Of a DNA stretch of 64,000 bases, positions 36,011 through 45,459 are shown in pieces; position 1 is the stretch's first letter, and each line of letters begins with the position of its first letter. The notes beneath the pieces are model-generated. The model did no database searches. It worked only from the letters and a program-made list of their open reading frames with translations, and had not been told where the DNA came from. Location of the stretch: positions 10,292,001 to 10,356,000 of the forward strand of contig OX485806.1 in the NCBI GenBank assembly GCA_950295325.1, written 5' to 3'. Made by a program: the position numbers and the translations under genes. Source of the DNA: Polytrichum commune (lineage: Eukaryota; Streptophyta; Polytrichopsida; Polytrichales; Polytrichaceae).

Positions 36011-36698
36011 CAGTGGTGATTTTTCACAAGGTTCCTAACATGTCCAGGGACATGTTCATAATTTTTTTTCTTCTAGTGGACGGGTTCTTAGAAAACGAAC
36101 CGGTTTTTGGACGTGTCAAATTCACTTTGGACGGGTTCTAAAAATAACAATTTGTTTGATAAAAAAAATCCAAAAAAATAAATGGTACAAATATCAGTTA
36201 CATTATGTCATATATGACATGTGAATATAAGCATAATGCGATCAAACCACTAATACCCAATCAATATATCAATCTTGAAGTGCTTGATTCACCTGCATAC
36301 ATTAATTCATCAACCACAAAATTTAGGATGGGGTGTACTGGAAGATGAGAATCGACAGCAAAAGATAGATAACTGACGAACATTGAAGGCATAATTTGTC
36401 AAGATCCTATTGTTTCCAACTGCAACCAATCACATGTTGACATCTTTCGATTTTTTTTTTTTTTTTTTTTTTTCTTCTAATTTTTTACCAACATTGTAAG
36501 AGAATTATTTATACCTCTTGCGGGATTGGTATTTTCATTTTCAAACCGGTTTTGGGACGGGTTGTTTTTTCTTTAACCTTTCCATGGACGGGTTGGTTTA
36601 GAAATTACTGGTTTTGGGACGGGTTGCAATTTTTTTTGCCTTTCAATTCAAGGTTTTTGGACATGGACGGGCAAAAACTTTGTGAAAAATCAGCCCTG
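36011..36698. mobile_element. Non-autonomous hAT element, 688 bp, perfect 8-bp duplication
   Basis: TTGTTGTC occurs directly outside both ends (36003-36010 and 36699-36706). Inward-reading termini are CAGTGGTGATTTTTCACAA and CAGGGCTGATTTTTCACAA. GGACGGGTT or close variants recur at least six times in the terminal parts, on the same strand, the pattern expected of subterminal transposase sites. The interior holds a fragment of the TAGTG hAT family (about 36390-36500) and a 23-T run at 36451-36473. No open frame for a transposase. Confidence 0.92.
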
Positions 36699-37287
36699 TT
36701 GTTGTCTAGCTACTACAGTCTAGAGCCCATGCCATTTGAGGTCCACATTTGCCAAGGCCGACCAACAAAACACTAACTTAGCTACCGCTACCAATGACAA
36801 AAGGGTTGGACCTTCACAAACCTATTATCCCAACTCATGATGTGAGTACACCTCTTGCCTTTATAATCGCCACCTATCATCTCCATCTCTTGATTGTTAG
36901 TTTGCGTGTAATTGTTATTGGCTACATAGTCGGCGAGAGGATAGTGTATCATGATTTGTGATAGTAGGGAGACGTCCAACTACTCAATCCGTACATGGGA
37001 GCATAACAATTTGCTAATGAAGAGAAACCAATATTTATAGATAATATGATCTTTGCATAGATTAAAAAACACAAGGGAGTTGCTCGAAGTGCTCTTCACT
37101 TGGATAAGCAATTGGATACGCAGGTTGAAATATAATTATCTCATAACATGAAGCACATAACATTATTAAGCGCTATGCATTCGTTCATGTGGGCCCTGAG
37201 AATATAATCATGGGATGCCCCAATGTGGTGCAAGGAAACTCAAATCAAGTTTGAATTTGCACTAGGTTGGGACATCCCATGGTTATA

Positions 37288-38010
37288 CACCCTAAACTCT
37301 GTAATATCAACCTTTGTAATGTCATACACTCTCTAATATCCCGAAATCCTAGGGAACGGATGTTCGTAGTAGTGCCCGGGAAGTTTTTGGGCATAGTCAG
37401 TCAAGATCCCAGTGATTCTAAATCCAGTTGGTTACATGTTGACATCTTCCGGTTTTGCTTTATTCATTTGAGGTATATTCCATAGATTCCTCTAAAAACG
37501 ATCGGTAATCCTCCTGAAGTCTCCAACTTCAACGAGTTTTTTCTCAAACTCAACCGGTTCATCTGTTACTAACCGCTGGTTCTTCCTGGACATAGGTTCG
37601 TGGTTCAAATCTCACTCCTTATTGTCACATTTCTCTGCCTTATATCACGAAATCTGTCATTAATGCAAACCACCCAAGAAGTCAACCCACACCCTCGCAT
37701 TGTGCCATGTGTCAACATATGGAGTGTCACCTTCTTATTCTCATTCTTCTTCTTATTCTTCTTATACCACTTGTTGAATGTTGATGCATGCGTCCGCCAC
37801 ATCACCCGGGAAGGCCAAGTGGAGTGGACCACAGTAGCGTAGGTGACGGGAGAACAAATTCAAATTATCCTCACATCTCCTTTGTGTTATTCCACAATGT
37901 CACATGCTACACTAATTCTATAGTATCACACATCCATGTTAACACTATAAAACTTTGTAATATCATGTGCACTTTGGTTGCCACAGGTGTGATACTACGG
38001 AGTTAGAGTG
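37288..38010. mobile_element. Stowaway-like MITE, second copy, interrupted
   Basis: Termini CACCCTAAACTCTGTAAT and, inward from the right, CACTCTAACTCCGTAGT; TA outside both ends (37286-37287 and 38011-38012). It aligns in reverse with 7031-7484 over most of its length (AGAAGTCAACCCACACCCTC, CAAGTGGAGTGGACCAC and others). The extra block at 37370-37595 is a later insertion. Confidence 0.85.
37370..37595 (+). mobile_element. hAT MITE, TAGTG family, 226 bp, reference copy
   Basis: The 8-bp target duplication is GTTCGTAG (37362-37369) and GTTCGTGG (37596-37603). The empty site is visible in the uninterrupted Stowaway-like copy near 7420. Termini are TAGTGCCCGGGAAG and, inward, CTATGTCCAGGAAG. 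Interior blocks TGGGCATAGTCAGTCAAGATC and TTACATGTTGACATCTTCCG define the family found also at 7590, 9141, 17120, 22830 and 56455. Confidence 0.87.
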
Positions 38011-38059
38011 TATTCTCAGGACCCACATAAATGAATGCACATTGCTTAATAACGTTATG

Positions 38060-39470
38060 CATAAGCAAGAGCACATGCACATGCACAAGAAATTTGGAGC
38101 CCCCCGGCTATATTCCAAGTAGGCCTTGGTAACCGTGTGCCGGCTTTCTCAGTACAATAGCTTCCTCTTGTGGTTGACTCTTTAGCACAAGTTGGAAGTG
38201 AGAAGCGGGCATCTTGTTACCAAGGTAGAGGGTGCTTAAACAGTGCGTTGAGTATATCTACTACTATTATACTGATAAAATTTTAAAAGTTTCTCATTAG
38301 CACTTGAATAAGCATTCTAACGCATCAAAGTATGCCTTCTTTGGACTCGGTATGCAGAACTTACAAGAGTTCAAAGTTGTATTGGTAGATTACAATCTCA
38401 GTCTAATGGGAATTGTGCCTCCATTCATTGCGTTCCCCTTGTTGGTCCTAAGTACCATTGTGTCTAATTGCCGTATTTAGTGTCACTTGACTTAACAATG
38501 GCCTTATTATAAGGCCTATCCTAGGTTGCACTAATGGCCAACAAAGAGTGTAACCATCATGATGTACTTCGAATCCCATCAGTCTTTTCCCAAACTTTAA
38601 AATCAATTTCATTTCATTGGGAATTCTTTCATCTAGTTAGCAAGAGTCAATCATGAAGATTGCCATTTCAAGTTCCAAAATTAAAGTTAAGGTGCAAAAA
38701 GTCATAAGAGGTCAAAATGAACATATATATATATATATATAAAGTGATCGTGAAGGCTATCCTAATTTTATTAATTATTGAACCTAGATTGATGTACATT
38801 CTTAAGCACATAGCACAATCTCATCATAACCCATGCCTTTTGGGTGTTTATTTTAACTACAAGCCTTGCCATATACCACTCAAATGTAGGTGTCCAATTA
38901 AGAAACAGTAAGAAACACTTGTTTTGAACACTTGTTTTGAAGCTTCTCGAATTGAAGGATTGGGTACTAAATAATGCAAGGTACTGGATCATATTTTAGG
39001 TCAAATTTGAGGCACAAACCTCATACAATGTAAGGTAGACATGCCTAAATCCAACATAGCAACAATCTGGACACATGTGTTTGAGTGGTACGTGGTTAGG
39101 TGTGGATCTAAGTTTGGGCACCAAAAAAGACATGTGTTTAAAAAGATTGGAGTACGTGCTCAAAAGAGATGCTAACTATTCTAGGCTCAAAAGTCAGTAT
39201 AATTGGGGGGACCTATATGACCATTTACTAAGCACGAGAACCTCCACTTTGATGATAAATAAGGTATTCATATCATGAGCTCCACAAATTATGAGGCAAA
39301 TGACTACAGGCACGATTTGGAATTGCTAAACATCTTGCACTAATTCCGAGTTCATATCCTACGAGAAGTGGATGTGGAGAAGACAACATCTAAATAACAC
39401 AGTTCCACTTACGTAATAGAAATCATTGAGAGCTACGATATTGCACAGGATGGAATGTACATTAAGAAAT
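38060..39470. other. Gene-free stretch with a foldback-family pair
   Basis: About 38750-38930 is a forward half (TTGAACCTAGATTG, AGGTGTCCAATTAAGAAAC) and 39010-39365 a reverse half (AAAAGACATGTGTTT, GAGATGCTAACTATTCTAGG, TCCTACGAGAAGTGGATG), forming a head-to-head pair like that at 24590-24985 but with a loop. A (TA)n run lies at about 38725-38742. No gene. Confidence 0.6.
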
Positions 39471-40013
39471 TCACCTAAGGCTCAATTGCACAGATACAAC
39501 TACCCCTATCACAGAACCGAGAAGTAAACCAGGCATGAGTGGGCCGGCTGCCCGATACATGGGACCAATTAAAGGTAACCTATTGGCAGTCAAATGAGCA
39601 CAAAGAACTGCAACACTTCCCACAGGGACATAGAGGGCGAGGCGGTGGCACGCGGTCACCAACCCCATGTCCCTGAACAAAGTGATAGCAAAAGACCTGA
39701 AATCCTCTAACCCTAACACCTGCTGGCCCCCACCTTCAAATAACCCCTCTTTCTTAACTGCATTGTGGATGTCAGCATGGGTTGGGGGATGCGGTAACCA
39801 CCGCTGCTTGTAACGTGACACCACATCGTCCTCATCCACGAGGATATTGTCATAAATTCGCACTGACGCGTCAAGGAGCTGGTAGGCTTGGAGGCCTGGA
39901 AACACGTGTTGCGCCAACACCATGCCCTCTTCGAAGCTTGCTTGCACCGCATCTTGGAACAATGCGGAAGTCGATAGTGTTTCTTCGATCCTCTTTGACG
40001 GTGATCCCCCCAT
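39471..40013 (-). CDS. Conserved plant protein of unknown function, MGGSPSKR start
   Basis: A 180-residue intronless frame, ATG 40011-40013 to TGA 39471-39473. I recall plant proteins of unknown function that begin MGGSPSKR and share this layout, but cannot name a symbol. The start MGGSPS fits an N-myristoylation signal (Gly2, small residue at position 6), which would place it on a membrane. Residues 10-85 are a mixed helical region containing LAQHVFPGLQAYQLLDASVRI. RWLPHPPTHADIHNAVKKEG follows near 90-108. The last ~55 residues are hydrophobic (LALYVPVGSVAVLCAHL and MPGLLLGSVIGVVVSVQL), consistent with one or two membrane segments. The stop overlaps an AG-GTGA splice-donor-like site, so a further exon is not fully excluded. 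A tandem repeat array begins within 50 bp upstream of the ATG. Confidence 0.75.
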   Translation of the reverse strand: MGGSPSKRIEETLSTSALFQDAVQASFEEGMVLAQHVFPGLQAYQLLDASVRIYDNILVDEDDVVSRYKQRWLPHPPTHADIHNAVKKEGLFEGGGQQVLGLEDFRSFAITLFRDMGLVTACHRLALYVPVGSVAVLCAHLTANRLPLIGPMYRAAGPLMPGLLLGSVIGVVVSVQLSLR

Positions 40014-40039
40014 TCGTTTAAGCCTAAAACAGATATTAA

Positions 40040-41150
40040 ACGCACAATGATTAGTACGACATGATTAGCAAATCCACATCAAGGCCATGGCTGTTTTCCT
40101 CGGTGTTTGGAACTCGTATAAATTGATCTTATTCCTTATCAGTGTGAAGATTCACTTTCTTCTTTAATAATCATATAGGTTCCCGGAGCATGTTGACTAT
40201 TGAACCTAGACTTGTTCATAATTTTTGAGCATGTAGTCCAATCCCCTATGATCTCGTGTCCTACAACAGATACTGTTTTAGCTCTGCACCCACTAATCCT
40301 AGGGTATTAAACAAGTGATGATTGGTACAAGTGGCTAGCACATCCAAATCGAGGCCATAGCCGTTCTCCTCATAGTGCTTGGAGCTTGTATGAATTGATC
40401 TTGTTCAATATCCAACTGAAGATTCTGTTCTTTTTGAAAAATTGTATGGGTGCCCCCAATTGTGAAGTTGACAATTGAACCTTAGAATTGTTCACACAAT
40501 TTGAGCGTGTACTTCAATCTCCTTCAAACCCGTGTCCTAAAACAGATACTTTTTGGCTATGCACCCACTTATGGTAGGATATTGAAGACCGGATAAGTAC
40601 CACATGGTTAGCAAATCCAAATCAAGGCTGTAGCCCTGTTTTCCTCATACATTGCAGAGCTCGTATGAGTTGATCTTGTTCATTATCGAAGTGAAGATTC
40701 TTTTGTCTTAAGTGATCACATAGGTCCCCATCAATTATGATATTGACTGTTGAACCTAGAATTATCAACAAGTTTTGAGCACGTAGTCCAATCTCCTTTA
40801 AATACGTATCCTAAAGTGGGTACTTTTAGCTCTGCACCCCAGGATATCAAATACACAATTGGTACGAGATCCAGATATTCCCCATAAGTTTTGCAGCTTG
40901 TATGATTTGATCTAATTCATATTCAAAGTGAAAGATTCTCTCTTCTTAAATGATCGTATAGGTCCTCCCCCCCCCAATATCATAATGTTGACAATTGAAC
41001 CTAGAATTGTTAGACAATTTTGAGCTCATCATCCAATCTACTTTGAACAGATGATGTCTTTTTGGTGTCTGTTCTGATTCACACCTACCCACACACCACT
41101 CAAAGATAGGTGTCCAATTATGATAAGTAACCAAATTAGACCTGCTCACC
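40040..41150 (+). repeat. Four-copy tandem array of foldback-family half-elements
   Basis: Four head-to-tail units of about 225-285 bp. Anchors: AATCCACATCAAGGCCATGG near 40071, ATCCAAATCGAGGCCATAG near 40341, AATCCAAATCAAGGCTGTAG near 40613 and a degraded equivalent near 40866. GAAGATTC or GAAAGATTC is at about 40144, 40417, 40702 and 40927, and TTGAACCTAGA-like blocks recur in each. Each unit equals one half of the foldback family. Only the last unit continues into the inner part (GGTGTCTGTTC, AGGTGTCCAATTATGATAAG). Confidence 0.82.
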
Positions 41151-43234
41151 TTAGTCCTCGATCTGAAACCTGGTGAGACCTTTGATGGTGTGGACGATGT
41201 TGAGGCAGCCTCACAACTGTTGGTTTTGTGCAGGTTCACCAATTATGACAGACAAAAACCAACAAGGTATAATAAATAGGAAGAAAAATGCGGAGGAATG
41301 AATGAAGGGTTGAAAAACAATTCTCGAATAGAGATGACAAGAACAAGTACTGAATTCAGCCTGTGTTCTGCAGTCTGCAGGGTGCAAGTGTTGCTGAGAA
41401 AATCAACAAAATAGTTTTGACATTACAAGCACTCTTAACCTTTTCCAACTGATTAAATTGAACCTCTAAAACTACAACGAAGAGCATGATAACCTCCTTC
41501 GCAAGCCAAGAGTCAAGAGTTAGGACCACATAAGTGTAGACAATATTAGCACAGCATAAACTATCTGTACTCTTCTATATTTCACAATCTATAATCCAAT
41601 TCTCCTAACGTCAGCTGTAAATTGAAGTTTCCACAGAAATGAAACCACAGTAGGTTCAACAGGCTCCACAGATTGACATAACCTCAATCTTACACATCCG
41701 GAATTGTTCTCAAGTATGTCTTGCTCAAAGCCAAAACCTCTCACCAGTGATTTGCAAAGAAATCTATTGTTTAAAGAGGTAATTTGTAATTTCAATGACA
41801 AGTAGGTGTTTAGATATAGCTATTCAAGACTTCTCTAGATTAAGATACGTGGCCATGTACATCACTTGACCAATTGATTTTCAATCCATGTCTGGTAGCA
41901 ATCAATCCACAACTAAGACATGTCTTCCATCATCTGGAGTAAAACTTCCATTTGAAGAGAGGTGAACACCACATCATAATTCACAAATAGAATGCGCCTG
42001 ACTCCATGACCCAAAATTGTGAGCAAAGGCATTCGAAAAAATGGGTAAACTCACTTTGACAAGCTGGTAACTCAGTTCTTGAAGTAGAAGGTTCTCATCG
42101 GTATCTGTGAATTAGGAGCCCGAACTATAATTTCGATCGACATCTTCACAAATAAAACCAAACTGTGGGAGACAAATTGCCGTCTAAAGTAGACAATTCT
42201 CCGAATCCACAGTCCCCTAATGCCCCCACTACCAAAAGTTGGGTCAAATAATCTTACTGTGCTCTAGATAACCCCAGGGCAGACACAATTCCTACCATTC
42301 TACGTACATACGCATTAACCATCGTCAAAAACCACATGAAAACCCACAAAAGTAAATCGGAGACAAAAAGGAGTTTCTAAGTCTTTACTTACAAGTATCT
42401 CGTCACACATCTTACACTTAACCTATCCACATCAAACAACATTCATTCACAATTCTGCTCACCTTGGAGATCATCGTAGGCAAGGCGCAATTTCCACACA
42501 AAAAAACTGCACGCTCTGCAGCTCGATGCCTTTCTTGATGAAATTGAAGGGAATACCTCTCTGAGTTTAAGTTTACTTTCTACTCCAAAAAGTTGGAGAT
42601 GGCAAGACACCCATCATGCCTGAATGAGAATGCATCTGACCTCTCAGTTGAGTTCGTGTTCGAGATAGTTTCCTCTGCGAATGTGCCGAGGAATATGACC
42701 CATTTCTGCGGCGACAGAGCAGGAAGAAAACCTTTCAACAATAACTTATCTTATGCGAAATACCCAGGCCACTGCAAAACCAACTGTTGAAGATCCACTG
42801 CGTGGCCGGCTCGGAACCTACAGTGGTCCCTCCATTTCTACAAACACATCTGCTTTTGTTTCTCGATCCACACTGTCACTTTCTCATTCCTATGGTAGAC
42901 ATGCCTAATTTCGTCACTTATATTAATCGGATACCTACATTTCAGTGGTATGTGGTTTTGTGTGGCTCCAAGAACGGTTACAAAACACACATGTGCCTAA
43001 AAGAGATTGGATTAACTCTTCAAAATATGATAACCACTCTATACTAAACCCACAATACAGTATGGGGGAACATATTTGACCATTTAATTAATGAGCATTG
43101 GCGATGTCATAAATTGCGAGGGTCAAGGTGGGTGCAGTTATTTGGTTTGTGAACTATTGTGAGCACCTAAAACTAGGAGTGCAATGGGACGCATAACAAC
43201 TTCTATTTGTTTCTTCACAAAAGGAAAAGAAAAA
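41151..43234. other. Gene-free stretch before the tRNA
   Basis: No gene recognised; short frames at 41589-41801 (minus) and 42593-42790 (plus) have no domain. About 42890-43110 is a reverse half-copy of the foldback family (GATACCTACATTTCAGTGG, AAAAGAGATTGGATTAAC). Confidence 0.55.
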
Positions 43235-43308
43235 TGCCCTGTACAGGTTTCGAACCTGTGACCTTCGCGTTATTAGCACGACGCTCTAACCAACTGAGCT
43301 AACAAGGC
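43235..43308 (-). tRNA. tRNA-Ile (anticodon AAU)
   Basis: A 74-nt cytosolic-type tRNA. The anticodon loop CTAATAA gives anticodon AAU at 43274-43272. The internal promoter boxes are intact: A box TAGCTCAGTTGG and B box GGTTCGAAACC. The acceptor stem GCCTTGT pairs with ACAGGGC with two G-U pairs, and the discriminator is A. The T arm pairs fully (ACAGG/CCTGT). A TTTT run follows directly downstream (43234-43231), as expected for pol III termination. No intron and no encoded CCA. It appears functional; the two wobble pairs are the only oddity. Confidence 0.96.
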
Positions 43309-43887
43309 AAGTTTTGAGGTAGTTGTCTTGCAACATTTGTTGAATGTTTATGTAGAAATACCGAACCTTGGTCTACTCGTATGGTGTACGGTCTGCATGA
43401 AAGATAACAACCAAGTCGAGCATACCATGAACCTACGTGCACACACAACAAAATCCAATGTGTAGCCACACCGTGACCAAAACAAATTCCAACAATAGGC
43501 GAGCTCTAGATTTGCCAAATTTTCCACTATAATGATCTAGTTGCTTAAAGAAGTTGGTGTAGAGGATAGCCATTCATAAAATCTTATAAATCAAGATCCA
43601 ACCTATACATCGCACATGTAGCATGCCATGGCCATAGGCGTTCAATTAGGGTTCCCCACACCTCAAGTTTGAAACATGCCGTAGTTCACACCCCAATTGT
43701 CCAAGGAAGTCATGAGGTCGGTGTGATTGAATCATTTTGAGTTCTAAACAAGGGATACACATGATGACAAGACCAGAGAATTCCTCGGCCATATAGCTCA
43801 AGTGTTCACTTGTGATTACAAAAGAAATCATCTTTGGATGATGTTGCATATGTGCACACAACCACCTTCCGTTTCTCATGCCTCTAA
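43309..43887. other. Intergenic, no gene seen
   Basis: AT-rich sequence between the tRNA and the Tourist-like element; a 108-codon minus frame at 43646-43972 runs into the element's terminus and has no known domain. Confidence 0.55.
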
Positions 43888-44711
43888 GGGCCAAGTTCAA
43901 TGTGCCGGTCCTGGTCCGTTTTTTAAATGGGTGAGAAACGGGTGACATCATCAAAAAAATGGGTGATGTCACCCATTTTATGGAGGGGTACTTCTATGTG
44001 GGGTGCCGGTTTATTTCGATTTCCTACTCTCTAACTAAATTTGGTGAGTGATAAGACATGACATTTTATGAAGGTCACCAGCAATGGAGGTCATCATCAT
44101 TTAAATTTTCATATTTGATTTGCACATCAATTTCCATACATTTATTGAACGAATTCCAAATTATGTGTTGTTGATATGCGTAGGTTGGTACTACTGTCAT
44201 CTATGGAAATATGTAAATATTTATATATATTATTATTTTAGTTGAAATTGTCATTGTACATTGTTTATAAGTGATTTTAACTGTGACACCTAAATGATAC
44301 CAAAATAGTTTTAAAAATATCTCATGAGTGTTTCCTTTGGTTTGTTTGCCTTATATATATAGTTAAGATCTAGATTCTAAAAACATCATAAAATACACGT
44401 TCCCTAAGAGTACTCCTCAAAAGAAAGGACTTGAAGAACAAAGTGGCCTTTAGTATCCAAGGGTGTACCCTAGGTGACTGGCCGATCCGGTCACCGGAGC
44501 TTTCTAACCGGCACATGTCCTTCTTGTGACCGTAAGGACCGCCAGTCCTTTGGCACCCGTTCTTGCACAACACAGAATGTGGGACACCCATCCATGGGGG
44601 GTACCGGTCCTTGGGTGAGAGGGATGGGCACATGGCACCACCCTCTTTTCACCAGCCCACCCATTTATTTAAAAAAAAAACGGACCGGGACCGGCACATG
44701 GAACTTGGCCC
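43888..44711. mobile_element. Tourist-like (PIF/Harbinger) MITE, 824 bp
   Basis: Target duplication TAA at 43885-43887 and 44712-44714. The termini GGGCCAAGTTCAATGTGCC and GGGCCAAGTTCCATGTGCC are followed in both arms by GGTCC.GGTCCGTTTTTT and TAAATGGGTG, about 45 bp in all. The interior has short hairpins (GGGTGATGTCACCC near 43962) and no transposase frame. Confidence 0.92.
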
Positions 44712-44714
44712 TAA

Positions 44715-45459
44715 GTGGTGCAACAACTAACCTACTTGGGAGTCATTTCCCCTACTATGGGCAACTATCCCACATGTCGGCTTAGGTCACTTGCAAGTGG
44801 CACTTCCCGCTGTGCCGCGCATGGTTCAATGGAACCAACGTCCAGTAATCAACTTCTACCGCTCCATTTGAAAATGCCTCAATATAGTTTGGTGGCCCAT
44901 GCAGATTACTTGTTTATTTTCGTGTAAATTATCGTCAAGGATTTTGCAACAAATTTGTTTCATTGGTTGTAAATTTTTATTATAGGAGAATAAAATGAAG
45001 TGCTTTTTGTTGGAATTCTGTTGTGGGATTGGCTGGCAGATGTATATTGGTGCACTCAGTTATGACGTGACTCCACATAGATGCACAAGGTCTGTTAGAA
45101 TACAGAGCTCCTTACTTATAGGTGTTACTGCAATGATTGAAATGCTAAAATTATCAAAGAGTTTCATTATACATCTCACATGGGTACTCCAGATTCTAGA
45201 GAGTCTGTGAAATCTGCAACTGCTGCTAATTCCAATCAGAAGTGAACCTTCACATTTTTAGTGTATCAGTTCCAACCAAAAACAACTCAGGGAGAAATTA
45301 ACTCCTTGCCCTAGAAATCTACACCCGCAACAGACAATACATATTGACAACCAAACAAGTCTGGAGGTAATAAATCATTTCCGAAACTACCTCTGCATGT
45401 ACCTGGAAACATGTGCACTCATTAAAATACAACGGTCAATAAGTTGTTGCAAACATTTC
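44715..45459. other. Downstream flank of the tandem thioredoxin-fold gene
   Basis: Likely includes the 3' untranslated region of the minus-strand gene ending at 45460. Small frames here have no recognisable domain. Confidence 0.5.

Larger units (their letters stand above)
37155..38059. mobile_element. Palindromic foldback element hosting two nested insertions
   Basis: The left part 37155-37285 and the right remainder 38011-38059 are inverted matches (ATAACATTATTAAGC, GTGCATTC, ATGTGGGTCCTGAGAATA with few differences). The inner sequence is itself palindromic (ATGGGATGCCCCA against ATGGGATGTCCCA). Removing the Stowaway-like insertion at 37288-38010 restores the symmetric junction GGTTATATTCTC. 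Confidence 0.75.

Noticed and set aside
40040-41150. Regular repeats that might suggest an array such as CRISPR
   Set aside because: Units are 225-285 bp, diverged, belong to a dispersed transposon-like family, and the genome is eukaryotic.
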